From an uncultured Lentisphaerota bacterium (GTDB lineage Bacteria > Verrucomicrobiota > Kiritimatiellia > CAIQIC01), in the NCBI GenBank assembly GCA_903896925.1, contig CAITZM010000142.1, positions 1 through 49,864 of the forward strand: a stretch of DNA of 49,864 nt, written 5' to 3'. The notes under the pieces were generated by a model. It did not search any database. It saw only the letters and a list, made by a program, of their open reading frames with translations, and was not told where the DNA came from. A program made the position numbers and the translations under genes. Positions 18,556 to 26,638 of the stretch are shown here, piece after piece. Within the stretch, counting starts at the first letter, position 1, and each line of letters begins with the position of its first letter.

Positions 18556-19226
18556 ACGGACGGCCCGCCATATTAGATGAGCGCCTGTGGTTCCCCCCGC
18601 CCGCCGAGGCCCTGTGCTCCGCGGATCTGAACGGACTGCTGGCCGTGGGCGGCGATCTCTCCGTGCCCAGGCTGCTGCTCGCGTATCGCAGCGGTATCTT
18701 CCCTTGGACCGACGATCCGGTCACCTGGTGGTCCCCCGATCCCCGCGCCATTTTCGAACTCGAATGCTTTCGGGTACCGCGCAGTCTACAGCGCGTGCTC
18801 AACCACAAGACCTTCACGGTCACCGCGGACCAGGCCTTTCGCTCGGTCATGGAAGGTTGCGCGGAACCTGCGCTCGGGCGCTATACGACCTGGATCAGCC
18901 CGGCGTTTATGGAGGCCTATGTGCGCCTGCATCAGGCCGGCCACGCCCACAGCGTGGAGTGCTGGAGGGAAGGCCGGCTGGTGGGCGGACTCTACGGTGT
19001 CGCGGTGGGCGGCTTCTTCGCCGGCGAGTCGATGTTCCGCCGGGAGGACAATGCCTCCAAGGTGGCGCTGGCTTATCTGGTCGCGCATTTGCGGCAACGC
19101 GGGTTTGTGCTCTGCGATATCCAGATGCTGACGCCGATCACCCGGCAGCTCGGCGGCGTGCTGTTGGCCCGGGACCTCTACCTTGAGCGCCTCGCCCACG
19201 CGGTCGCCCGACCCTGCACTTTTTAA
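18552..19226 (+). CDS. aat: Leucyl/phenylalanyl-tRNA--protein transferase
   Basis: Aat moves Leu or Phe from aminoacyl-tRNA to the N-terminus of proteins starting with Lys or Arg, creating the degron that ClpS recognises. At 224 residues it is close to the E. coli length of about 234. Family motifs are present in order: WFPPPAEAL, GLLAVGGDLSVPRLLLAYR, GIFPWTDDPVTWWSPDPR, then AGESMFRREDNASKVALAYL and CDIQMLTPITRQLGG. The start is a GTG that overlaps the DUF2017 stop (GTGA), typical of coupling in an operon. Having clpS and aat in one transcript places the tagging and recognition steps under one promoter. Confidence 0.95.
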   Translation: MNGRPAILDERLWFPPPAEALCSADLNGLLAVGGDLSVPRLLLAYRSGIFPWTDDPVTWWSPDPRAIFELECFRVPRSLQRVLNHKTFTVTADQAFRSVMEGCAEPALGRYTTWISPAFMEAYVRLHQAGHAHSVECWREGRLVGGLYGVAVGGFFAGESMFRREDNASKVALAYLVAHLRQRGFVLCDIQMLTPITRQLGGVLLARDLYLERLAHAVARPCTF

Positions 19227-19319
19227 CCGCGCGGGAGACCGCAGTGCGTTTTAAGGTGTTTTTTGCACAAATCGAAGAAAAGTCATTGTTTTTCGGGGCT
19301 CTCTCAATAGAATGCCGCC

Positions 19320-22151
19320 ATGTTTTTTCTACGGAATGGCCCAAAGTCGATGAAAACGCGTGGGCGAGGCCGGCTGGGCGTGATCCCGGCATTCACCGCT
19401 TTCCTCCTCCCGCTGCTGCTGGCGATGGGCTTGCGCGCCGCTGCGCAGTCCAACGCCGCCTGCCTGGAGTGCCACAGCGATCCCGATCTGACCAAGAAAG
19501 TGCAAGGCAAGGAGGTTTCAATTGCCTTCAGCACGAACAAGTTCATGGCCTCGGTCCACGGGACGCTCCAGTGCATCGAGTGTCACACGATCTATAAGAA
19601 AGCCGACTTCCCGCACGACGAGATCAAGCCCAAGCCCGTCAACTGCGCCACCTGCCATGTGAAGGAGGCGAAGCAGGAGGCGGTGAGCCTGCACGGCAAG
19701 GCGGCCGACAAAGGCGATCCGCTGGCGCCCCGCTGCCAGACCTGCCACGGCTCCCACCAGATTCTGCCCGTCCGCCATCCCGACTCGGCGGTGAATCCGA
19801 TCCGTGTGCCGTTCGTCTGCGGCAAGTGTCACCGCGAGGGGGCGCCGGTGCAGGCGCAGCGGGATATTCCGGTCGACAAGATTCTGGAGAACTACACGGA
19901 GAGCATCCATGGCATCGGTCTGCTCAAGAAGGGGCTGACCGTGGCGGCCTCGTGCTCGTCGTGCCATACCGCGCACCATATCCTGCCCCACACGGATGCG
20001 CGCAGCTCCATCAACCGGCAGAACATTGCCGCCACCTGCGCGGCCTGCCATGCCCAGATCGAGCAGGTCCATCGCAAGGTGATCGAGGGCGAGCTGTGGG
20101 CCAAGGATCCGCACACGCTGCCGGCCTGCGTGGACTGCCATCAGCCCCACAAGATCCGCAAGGCTTTTTACGATAACGGGCTCGCCGACAAGGATTGCAT
20201 GGCCTGCCATGCGCGGACCGACCTCAAGGCGGCGCGCGACGGCCGCTCGTTGCACGTCGATGCCGCCCAGCTGGCGGCGTCGCGGCATGCCAAGACGACC
20301 TGCGCGCAATGCCATACCGAGGTGAAGAGCTCCAAGGACCGGGCGTGCGCGACCATCAAGTCCAAGGTGTCGTGCGGCGCCTGCCACGCGGAGATGCAGA
20401 AGCAATACCAGGGCAGCCGGCACGGCCAGCTCTTCGCCAAGGGCGACCCGAATGCGCCGTCCTGCGCGGAGTGTCACGGCGACCATGGGGTGCGCGGCAA
20501 GAAGGACGAAGCCGCGCCTATTTATGCGCTGAACATCCCTGACCTTTGCGCGCGGTGCCATCGGGACGGCGAGAAGGCGGCGGTCCGGTACCGCGGCCCC
20601 GAGAAAAACATCATCAGCCGCTACCGCGAGAGCATCCATGGCAAGGGCCTGTACAAGAGCGGGCTGACGATCACCGCGACCTGCATCGGCTGCCACACCA
20701 GCCACGGCGAACTGCCGGCCGACGACCCGACCTCCAGCGTCCATCGCGCCAACATCACCCGCACCTGCGCCCAATGCCATGCGGGCGTGGAAAAAATGTT
20801 CGAGCGGAGCATCCACTCCCGGACCGTTTCCAAGTCGACCAAGCCGCTGCCGGTGTGCAACGATTGCCACGTCGCCCATTCGATGTCCCGGACGGACCAG
20901 GCGGGCTTCCAGCGGGAGACGATGGATCGCTGCGGCAAGTGCCATGAGCGCACGGCCGAGGGCTATTTCGACACCTACCATGGCAAGGTCTCCAAGCTGG
21001 GCTATACGAAAACCGCCAAGTGCTACGACTGCCATGGCGCACACGATATCTTGTCCGCGACGAACACCCTGTCGCACTTGAGTGCCACCAACGCGCTGCC
21101 GACCTGCCAGAAATGTCATCCGTCAGCGACCGCGAATTTCACCGGCTACCTGACCCACGCCGATCATCGCGATGTGAAGAAATATCCCTGGCTCTTCTTC
21201 ACGTTCTGGGCCATGACCGCCTTGCTGGTCGGCGTCTTCGTGGTCAGCGGGCTGCACACGCTCCTGTGGCTGCCCCGCACGATCCAGATGCGCCGCGCCC
21301 AGCGCCACGCGCCCCGGACCGGCGCCGCGGAGCGGCAGTTCACGCGCTTCTCCCGCTTCGAGCGGCTCAGCCATATTGTGATGATCGTGACCTTCATGGG
21401 GCTGGCGCTCACCGGCCTCACCTTGAAGTTCTCGCACACCGGCTGGGCGGTGGTGATGGCGCACTTCTTCGGCGGCTTCCAGACGGCCGGCTATATCCAC
21501 CGGCTGTGCGCGTTCTTCATGTTCCTGCTGTATGTCGCGCATCTGACCGATCTCTTCGTCTTCAAGCGGCGCGCGAAGGGGTCCCTCAAGAATCTGTTCT
21601 TCGGCCCCGACTCCCTGATCTTCAACAAGCGCGACTGGCAGGAGTTCGTCGCCTCGCTCCGCTGGTTCGTCGGGCGCGGCGCCCGCCCGGCCTACGGGCG
21701 GTGGACCTACTGGGAGAAGTTCGATTACCTCGCCGTCTTCTGGGGCATCATCGTGATCGGCTCCACGGGCCTGGTGCTCTGGTTCCCCGAGCTGTTCACG
21801 CGGGTGCTGCCCGGCTGGGTCATCAACGTGGCGACGATCATCCACAGCGACGAGGCGCTGCTCGCGGTCGGCTTCATCTTCACGATCCATTTCTTCAACA
21901 CGCATCTGCGCCCCGAAAAGTTCCCGATGGACATCGTCATCTTCAGCGGGCGGATGGACGTGGAAGAACTCAAGGTCGACAAGCCCGGCGAATACGAGCG
22001 CATGGTGCAAAGCGGGGAGCTCGAAGCGAACCTGACGGAGCGGCTGCCGCCGGTCGTGGACCGCGCGGTGCGCGCGGTGGCGTGGACCGCGCTCACGATC
22101 GGTTGCGGCATCGTGGTCTGGATCGTCTGGGCGCTGGTGTTCGTGCGGTAA
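19320..22151 (+). CDS. 19-haem cytochrome c fused to cytochrome b membrane domain
   Basis: A 943-residue electron-transfer protein. After a signal or anchor segment (residues about 19-44, FTAFLLPLLLAMGLRAAAQ), about residues 47-600 contain 19 CXXCH haem c sites, running from CLECH to CQKCH. A long linker with CXXCH-SIHG/ESIHGxGL repeats is typical of large periplasmic multihaem cytochromes. From about residue 620 there are several transmembrane helices that resemble the FdnI-type/cytochrome b561 family, with candidate haem b ligands in ERLSHIVMIV, GYIHRLCAF, VAHLTDL, TIIHSDE and TIHFFNTHLRPEKFP. It probably links the quinone pool to periplasmic haems. The start may be ATG 19320 or 19350; neither has a clear ribosome site. 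No catalytic subunit is adjacent. The next gene is a small cytochrome c. Confidence 0.9.
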   Translation: MFFLRNGPKSMKTRGRGRLGVIPAFTAFLLPLLLAMGLRAAAQSNAACLECHSDPDLTKKVQGKEVSIAFSTNKFMASVHGTLQCIECHTIYKKADFPHDEIKPKPVNCATCHVKEAKQEAVSLHGKAADKGDPLAPRCQTCHGSHQILPVRHPDSAVNPIRVPFVCGKCHREGAPVQAQRDIPVDKILENYTESIHGIGLLKKGLTVAASCSSCHTAHHILPHTDARSSINRQNIAATCAACHAQIEQVHRKVIEGELWAKDPHTLPACVDCHQPHKIRKAFYDNGLADKDCMACHARTDLKAARDGRSLHVDAAQLAASRHAKTTCAQCHTEVKSSKDRACATIKSKVSCGACHAEMQKQYQGSRHGQLFAKGDPNAPSCAECHGDHGVRGKKDEAAPIYALNIPDLCARCHRDGEKAAVRYRGPEKNIISRYRESIHGKGLYKSGLTITATCIGCHTSHGELPADDPTSSVHRANITRTCAQCHAGVEKMFERSIHSRTVSKSTKPLPVCNDCHVAHSMSRTDQAGFQRETMDRCGKCHERTAEGYFDTYHGKVSKLGYTKTAKCYDCHGAHDILSATNTLSHLSATNALPTCQKCHPSATANFTGYLTHADHRDVKKYPWLFFTFWAMTALLVGVFVVSGLHTLLWLPRTIQMRRAQRHAPRTGAAERQFTRFSRFERLSHIVMIVTFMGLALTGLTLKFSHTGWAVVMAHFFGGFQTAGYIHRLCAFFMFLLYVAHLTDLFVFKRRAKGSLKNLFFGPDSLIFNKRDWQEFVASLRWFVGRGARPAYGRWTYWEKFDYLAVFWGIIVIGSTGLVLWFPELFTRVLPGWVINVATIIHSDEALLAVGFIFTIHFFNTHLRPEKFPMDIVIFSGRMDVEELKVDKPGEYERMVQSGELEANLTERLPPVVDRAVRAVAWTALTIGCGIVVWIVWALVFVR

Positions 22152-22262
22152 TGCCGTTGACAGCTTTTTCGTGGTGCGCTATAAGGCCGCCAAGTTGTCG
22201 CATTCAAATTGCGGATGGCGGTAAAATAAAAAGACATGCGGAAGAAACAGGAGACAGCCAAA

Positions 22263-22835
22263 ATGAAGAAAGAATACTTGATGGTGCTTGCGTTGGCCGC
22301 GGCCGTGGCCGGCGGCAGCGCCTTGGCGGCCGATCGCGACGCTTCCCTGTATGTGGGCGTCAAGAGTTGCAAGATGTGTCACAAGAAGCCGGAGAACGGC
22401 GAACAGTTTGCGAAATGGGAGGCCAGTCCGCATGCCAAGGCTTTCGAGGTCCTGGCTTCGCCGGAGGCCAAGGAGGCGGCCAAGAAGCTGGGCATCGATG
22501 ACCCGCAGAAGAGCGGCAAGTGCCTCTCCTGCCATGCCACCGCCTACAACTGGACGGAGACCATCCAGAACGCCGAAATCCCCGTCGAAGAGGGCGTGAG
22601 CTGCGAGGCTTGTCACGGCCCCGGAAAGAACTATAAGAAGCGCGAGACCATGAAGAGCAAGGAACTGGCCAAGGCGGCCGGTCTCCTGGATGCCAAGCAA
22701 AGCTGCGTGCTGTGCCACAACGCCAAGTCTCCCACATGGAAAGCGGACCGCTATACGCTGAAAGACGGGTCGAAGGCGGGCTTCGACTTTGAGCAGGCGT
22801 ACGCCAAGATCAAGCACCCCGTTCCCGCGAAATAA
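22263..22835 (+). CDS. Tetrahaem cytochrome c554-like protein
   Basis: A 190-residue exported cytochrome. The start at 22263 is set by an AGGAG at 22249-22253 and gives a clean Sec leader (MKKEYLMVLALAAAVAGGS, cleavage near ALAADRD). There are four CXXCH sites: CKMCH, CLSCH, CEACH and CVLCH. The arrangement, with an early YVGVKSCKMCH and a central GVSCEACHGPGK, is that of the cytochrome c554/c-prime family of small multihaem carriers. It lies 111 bases after the 19-haem cytochrome in the same orientation and ends at a strong terminator. It is likely the soluble redox partner of that protein. The terminal acceptor is unknown. Confidence 0.88.
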   Translation: MKKEYLMVLALAAAVAGGSALAADRDASLYVGVKSCKMCHKKPENGEQFAKWEASPHAKAFEVLASPEAKEAAKKLGIDDPQKSGKCLSCHATAYNWTETIQNAEIPVEEGVSCEACHGPGKNYKKRETMKSKELAKAAGLLDAKQSCVLCHNAKSPTWKADRYTLKDGSKAGFDFEQAYAKIKHPVPAK

Positions 22836-22856
22836 GCTTTCCGGACAGGGTCGCGT

Positions 22857-22893
22857 GCGGCGCAGATAAACCTATCTGCGCCGCTTTTTTTTT
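22857..22893 (+). terminator. Rho-independent terminator after cytochrome genes
   Basis: A perfect 12-bp stem (gcggcgcagata at 22857-22868, tatctgcgccgc at 22873-22884) with the four-base loop aacc is followed directly by nine T residues. It lies 21 bases after the stop codon of the tetrahaem cytochrome and is a textbook terminator. Confidence 0.93.
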
Positions 22894-23345
22894 ACGGCAT
22901 CACCGACACCTCCAAGACCATCACGCTCTACAAACCGCACACGAAGCGCGGGGTGCTGGTGGCGGGCAAAGGTGGCGCCAGTGTGCTCCCGCCGCCGTTC
23001 AACAAGGAGGTGCCGATTCCCGGCATGGCCATCCATCACAAATTCGTGGTCGTGGATTTCAAGGGGGCGGCGCCGGTGGTCTATTGCGGGTCAAGCAACC
23101 TGGCCTTTGGCCCGGAGAAAAGGAACGGGGACAACCTGCTTGAAATTCACGACCCGGCGACCGTGACGGCGTTTGCCGTCGAGGCGATCCGCCTTGTGGA
23201 TCATTTTCACTTCCGGAATCGCCAGCAGCATGCGGAGCGCTTCGACCTGCAGGCGTCCGCTGCGCAACCGTGGTATGCCAGTTATTACGATCAGGACGAT
23301 CTGCACTGCCTGGAGCGCACGCTGCTGATTTCCGGCGGCCCCTGA
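22893..23345 (+). pseudogene. Phospholipase D-family protein, 5'-truncated remnant
   Basis: The frame encodes only the C-terminal part of a phospholipase D-like protein. The second catalytic motif is intact (HHKFVVVDF, then VVYCGSSNLAFGPEKRNGDN), but the N-terminal half with the first HKD motif is missing. Recognisable coding sequence (ITDTSKTITLYKPHTKRG) continues upstream of the first possible start (GTG 22953) right up to the T-run of the cytochrome terminator, where it is cut off. There is no ribosome site and no promoter space. This looks like a deletion scar rather than a functional gene. Intact family members act in lipid or nucleic acid phosphodiester cleavage. Confidence 0.75.
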
Positions 23346-23412
23346 GCGCCGGCACCGTCGGGCCGCTTTGCCTCGTCAGGTGAGCGTAGAACTGCCGGAC
23401 CGACGCCGAGGC

Positions 23413-23451
23413 GGGGCGGGGGCCGGCTTGCCCTCAAGCCGGCCGCGCCCC
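23413..23451. terminator. Long GC hairpin between convergent genes
   Basis: gccggcttg (23422-23430) pairs exactly with caagccggc (23435-23443) around a ccct loop, and the stem extends outward with ggggcggg against cgcgcccc. It sits 10 bases beyond the stop of the reverse-strand sugar isomerase-like gene and after the PLD remnant. There is no T-run, so it is a possible bidirectional terminator or a dispersed hairpin repeat. Confidence 0.45.
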
Positions 23452-23461
23452 GTATGGCTGC

Positions 23462-24370
23462 TTACAGCGACTGCTTCGACAGGAAGTCGTAGCTGGTCTT
23501 CACGTAATCCCAGACTTCGCCCTTGCCGTTGTCCTGCTCATAGATGTACCACTCGACGCCCGCGTCCTTGCAGGCCGGAATGACATCTTTCCACGGCACC
23601 TGACCCTGGCCGAGCGCCACGAGCGTGTGCTTCTTGCCGTCGCCCTTGGCCTTGCCCTTGGCGGGCTTGGCCGGCGCGGGCGCGGCTTCGGTGATGACGT
23701 CCTTGGCGTGCGCGCACTTGATGCGGCCTTTGAGGGTGCTGCGCAGGTAGGCCGGCACATCCACGCCGGCGGCGTGCGCCCAGGCGATGTCGAGCTCGGC
23801 GAACAGATTCTCCGGCTTGGTGGAGTCCATGAGGATCTGGTGCTTGGTGCGCGGGTCCTCCGGGAACTTTTCAAACTCCATGCCGTGGTTGTGGAACATG
23901 AGGCGCATGCCGACGCCGCGCAGTTTCGCGCCGAGTGCATCGAGCCGCTGGCAGCCCTTCAGCCACGAGGCCAGATCCTTGGTGCAATCCTTCATCATGC
24001 CGCCGGGGCCCACGTCCTTGCAGCCGACGGTCTTCCAGAACGTGACTTCCTTGTCGAAATCCTTTTCGAACGCTTCAACGCCCGTGTGGCAGGCGACGCA
24101 CTTCAGCCCGGCCTTGTCCAGCGCGGCGCGGATCTGGTCGGCAGGCAGGTTCGGCATCCCGCTCCACTGCACGTAGCGCCAGCCCATGTCGTAGGCCTTC
24201 TGCAGCGTGCCTGCAAGGTCCTTCTTCGCGGCCTCGCGCACCGTGTAGAGTTGCAGCGCGATCCCGGCCTTCGTGGCTTCTGCGCCAAAGGCCAACCGGC
24301 TCGACAGCGCCAGCAGACCCAGCGCGCCCAAAGCTTCCCGGCGTGACATGGCAGCATAGTTCGATTTCAT
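23462..24370 (-). CDS. Tat-exported sugar phosphate isomerase/epimerase-like TIM barrel
   Basis: A 302-residue protein of the xylose isomerase-like TIM-barrel family (AP endonuclease family 2 fold). The N-terminus has a twin-arginine leader, SRREALGALGLLALSSRLAFG, which suggests export to the periplasm. Family landmarks are IALQLYTVREAAKKDL, GMPNLPADQIRAALDKAGL, the metal-site region LMFHNHGMEFEKF, AELDIAWAHAAGVDVPAYL and IKCAHAKD. A low-complexity Ala/Pro/Lys insert (AAPAPAKPAKGKAKGDGKK) lies just after HAKD, which is unusual. The protein probably isomerises or epimerises a sugar or sugar-derived substrate. Such exported forms are common in PVC bacteria next to glycan-degrading enzymes. It lies 218 bases downstream of the GH16 gene on the same strand. 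Confidence 0.85.
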   Translation of the reverse strand: MKSNYAAMSRREALGALGLLALSSRLAFGAEATKAGIALQLYTVREAAKKDLAGTLQKAYDMGWRYVQWSGMPNLPADQIRAALDKAGLKCVACHTGVEAFEKDFDKEVTFWKTVGCKDVGPGGMMKDCTKDLASWLKGCQRLDALGAKLRGVGMRLMFHNHGMEFEKFPEDPRTKHQILMDSTKPENLFAELDIAWAHAAGVDVPAYLRSTLKGRIKCAHAKDVITEAAPAPAKPAKGKAKGDGKKHTLVALGQGQVPWKDVIPACKDAGVEWYIYEQDNGKGEVWDYVKTSYDFLSKQSL

Positions 24371-24588
24371 GCGATGATATTCCTCTTCGGTTTCGGTTGA
24401 ACGGCTTGACTTTCATACGACAGCAAAGCGGGTACGGCCCAGGACGGGACACGGACGCATCCGCCGGGGGAGCGCCGGTTGTCCGCGGAAGGTTGGACGT
24501 GAGATAACACGCACGCATGCTAGAAAAACGCAGCGGGAAAGCAAGCCGATATCTGGACGGCTGCAGCGGGCGGTCCGGCGCAGCCGCG

Positions 24589-25878
24589 CTACTTCGTGCT
24601 GGACGCGTCGAGATGTTTCACGTTGCTGCGGGCCCCGCTCTTCTCGGGCTGAAACGCCAGGTCGGTCGTCAGCAGCAGCTTGTGGCAGCGGGCATAATAT
24701 TGCGAGGTGTCCACCAGTTCGAGCGTCACCTCGCCCGCGGGCAGCGTGAACGTGCCGCCGTCCTGCCACGCGAAGCCGTCCTGATGATGCGTGCCGAACA
24801 GGTTTTTCGACCGGACGCCATTCACCGCCACGGCGAAGGAGCGCCGCCCGGGTTGCTCCGAGGCATAATCGCGGCCGCGCACCCAGAGCCGATAGGTGCC
24901 CGCCGCGGTCACTCCGACGCGCGTGCGGGCCACGAGCTGCTCGGGCAACCGCGACTTGTCCGCCTTGTCGTGGCCGCGCACCACCAAAGCGCCTTGATCG
25001 CGTGCCGCCTTCCAGCCGCCCAGTTGCGGAAAGTCTGCGGCCACCATCCACAGGTCCACGCCGCGAGATTTGCCGGGGCCGGTCTCCCGGTCCAATATCG
25101 GGAGGCACTCCTGCTGGCGGCGCGCGTAGGCCGCGGGGTCGGCCCGGTAGCAGCGGAGGTAATCGAACAGGGTGCCGCCATTCTTGGGCTCCGCGTTGGA
25201 GGCGGTGGCGATCGCCGTGAGCCACAGGTGGAAAACCGTCTGCTCGATGCCGCGCAGGTCGGTGGTGTGGATGAGCTGGTCGTCGAAGAAGAAGTTGCAG
25301 TAGTTGGTGGTGACCTCGAAGCCGAAGAGGTGGAAGTCCGCGCCGAGGTCGGTCAGGGTGGTGAAGGCGTCGCGGCTGAGGTTGCCCTGCACCGGATACC
25401 ACTCGATGATGCCGTAGGAAAACTTGTGCGCGTCGAAGGTCGGGTAATGTTCCAGGGCGTCGATCTCGATGCGCGGCTTTGTCTTCAGCTCTGGGGAACG
25501 GCCGGTCATGCTGCCGAGCCAGGTGGTCCAGAAGGCATCGTGCCAGCCGCGTCCGCCGTCGATTCTGATCCGGGCCTCGTAATAGCCCTCGAGAAACGTG
25601 CGCTTGGTGATCAGGCCGCCGCCGCTGAAGTGCTGCGGCCCGCGCGCGGCGAGAATTTTCATGCAGCCGTTGGTCAGCGACACGTGCTCTGCCTCGCATC
25701 GGGAAAAGTGGGCCTTGCCCACGCGATAGGTCCACTCCTGTTCGTTGACCTGGGCCCCGTCGAATTCATCGGCCCAGACCAGTTGGTAACCCGCCGGGGC
25801 GGCGGCACCGGCCCAGCCGGCTCCCGCGAGCAGGCCGAGCCAGACGAACGAACGGAGGCTGTTGAAGGCGTTATGCAT
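24589..25878 (-). CDS. Secreted GH16 glycoside hydrolase with C-terminal carbohydrate-binding-like domain
   Basis: A 429-residue secreted enzyme. The start at 25878 gives a signal peptide (FVWLGLLAGAGWAGAAA); the frame is open further upstream but with no leader. Residues about 30-270 are a GH16 concanavalin-fold domain (YQLVWADEFDG, GGGLITKRTFLEGYYEARI) with the catalytic motif EIDALE: Glu138 as nucleophile, Asp140 as helper and Glu143 as acid/base. The family cleaves beta-1,3 or beta-1,4 glucans or galactans such as laminarin, agar, carrageenan or porphyran; the substrate cannot be told here. Residues about 290-429 form a beta-rich domain that resembles carbohydrate-binding or NPCBM-type modules. 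It belongs with the neighbouring Tat isomerase in a polysaccharide-use context. Confidence 0.88.
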   Translation of the reverse strand: MHNAFNSLRSFVWLGLLAGAGWAGAAAPAGYQLVWADEFDGAQVNEQEWTYRVGKAHFSRCEAEHVSLTNGCMKILAARGPQHFSGGGLITKRTFLEGYYEARIRIDGGRGWHDAFWTTWLGSMTGRSPELKTKPRIEIDALEHYPTFDAHKFSYGIIEWYPVQGNLSRDAFTTLTDLGADFHLFGFEVTTNYCNFFFDDQLIHTTDLRGIEQTVFHLWLTAIATASNAEPKNGGTLFDYLRCYRADPAAYARRQQECLPILDRETGPGKSRGVDLWMVAADFPQLGGWKAARDQGALVVRGHDKADKSRLPEQLVARTRVGVTAAGTYRLWVRGRDYASEQPGRRSFAVAVNGVRSKNLFGTHHQDGFAWQDGGTFTLPAGEVTLELVDTSQYYARCHKLLLTTDLAFQPEKSGARSNVKHLDASSTK

Positions 25879-26196
25879 GCCGGAAATTATGGCCAAAAAT
25901 ATCCGTGGATACAATCCAACACCGGTCCGTCCGCACAGCTTGCGGTGGTGCTCTGTCGTCGGGACGCCCCGGGCTGCCGCCAGCGGTTCCTCAAAATCCA
26001 TGACTCCTCCGCGGCGGTACCGCGCCGGCGCCCGGCGAGGGGCGTGTCCGATGGTCATCCGCCAAATCCGACCTTGGGCTGTATAGCGACCGGGTAGGGT
26101 AACACCCCATGTTTTCTGTCACGCTTCTCGGTTAGAGTGGAGTACGTGAAAGGCCAAGCTCGCTAGGAGAGCAAAAAATACGGAAGGGATTAAACC
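25879..26196. other. Divergent intergenic region
   Basis: This 318-base gap separates the reverse-strand GH16 gene from the forward small membrane protein gene and should hold promoters for both. It becomes AT-richer after 26090. A strong ribosome site (GGAAGGG, about 26182-26188) lies just before the small gene. No clear -10/-35 pair or repeat was seen. Confidence 0.4.
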
Positions 26197-26328
26197 ATGC
26201 TTATGATTTCACTGATCGTGCAACCCGTGATTGCCGCCGCCGGTTACTCGGTATTGTATCTTCTTTTCGGGGGCGGCATTGGCGGGGCCGTGCTCATTTT
26301 CTTCATAGCAAAATTGCTGGGGAAATGA
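26197..26328 (+). CDS. 43-residue Gly-rich membrane peptide
   Basis: A short gene encoding 43 residues: MLMISLIVQPVIAAAGYSVL, then YLLFGGGIGGAVLIFFIAKL, then LGK. It has an excellent Shine-Dalgarno (GGAAGGG about 8 bases before the ATG), no frame interruptions and a hydrophobic profile with two short membrane segments split by a GGGIGG turn, ending in a positive tail. The spacing of small residues suggests helix-helix packing. I do not recognise its function with certainty. It stands alone, divergent from GH16. The clean ribosome site and amino acid composition argue that it is a real gene. Possible roles are a small membrane stress protein or a regulator of a membrane complex. Confidence 0.65.
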   Translation: MLMISLIVQPVIAAAGYSVLYLLFGGGIGGAVLIFFIAKLLGK

Positions 26329-26638
26329 AGGGCAGCATCCGTCGCTCAAGAGCGGTCGTCCGAACTTGAGGTGCGCCGAGATGTAACGGGTTCTGTACAA
26401 ACCGCTGAAGGGATCTTGCCGGTTTTTGGCCACGCGCGGTGCGGGTCGCAGTTTGACAGCTTATTGGTTGCGGTGATGTAGCGACGGTTTACCAGGCAGT
26501 CCAGGCCGAGTTCAACAGCAAGCCGATTTGAACTGGTTGAGCGATGCAGCTTGGTTGAAAGCGCCGATGCCCACGATGGTTGGGATCGGCGCTTTCCTTT
26601 TGAGGCTCCCGTCGCTGGATGCGCCGCCCTGGAACTGC
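26329..26638. other. Intergenic region with possible small RNA
   Basis: This 310-base stretch has no supported gene. It contains a TTGACA hexamer (26454-26459) without a good -10 box, and a strong forward-strand terminator hairpin at 26557-26601. The terminator could end the transcript of the 43-residue peptide gene or a small RNA starting after the TTGACA box. Neither is proven. Confidence 0.35.
26557..26601 (+). terminator. Terminator hairpin between small peptide gene and ribonuclease
   Basis: gaaagcgccgat (26557-26568) and atcggcgctttc (26585-26596) form a perfect 12-bp stem around a 16-base loop, followed by ctttt. Because the arm is AAAG/CTTT-ended, it could also work for the reverse-strand direction. 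It lies 38 bases past the stop of the convergent ribonuclease gene. Confidence 0.7.

Noticed and set aside
19518..21119. A 533-codon reverse open frame opposite the multihaem cytochrome
   Set aside because: It mirrors the regularly spaced CXXCH codons and shows no independent motif.
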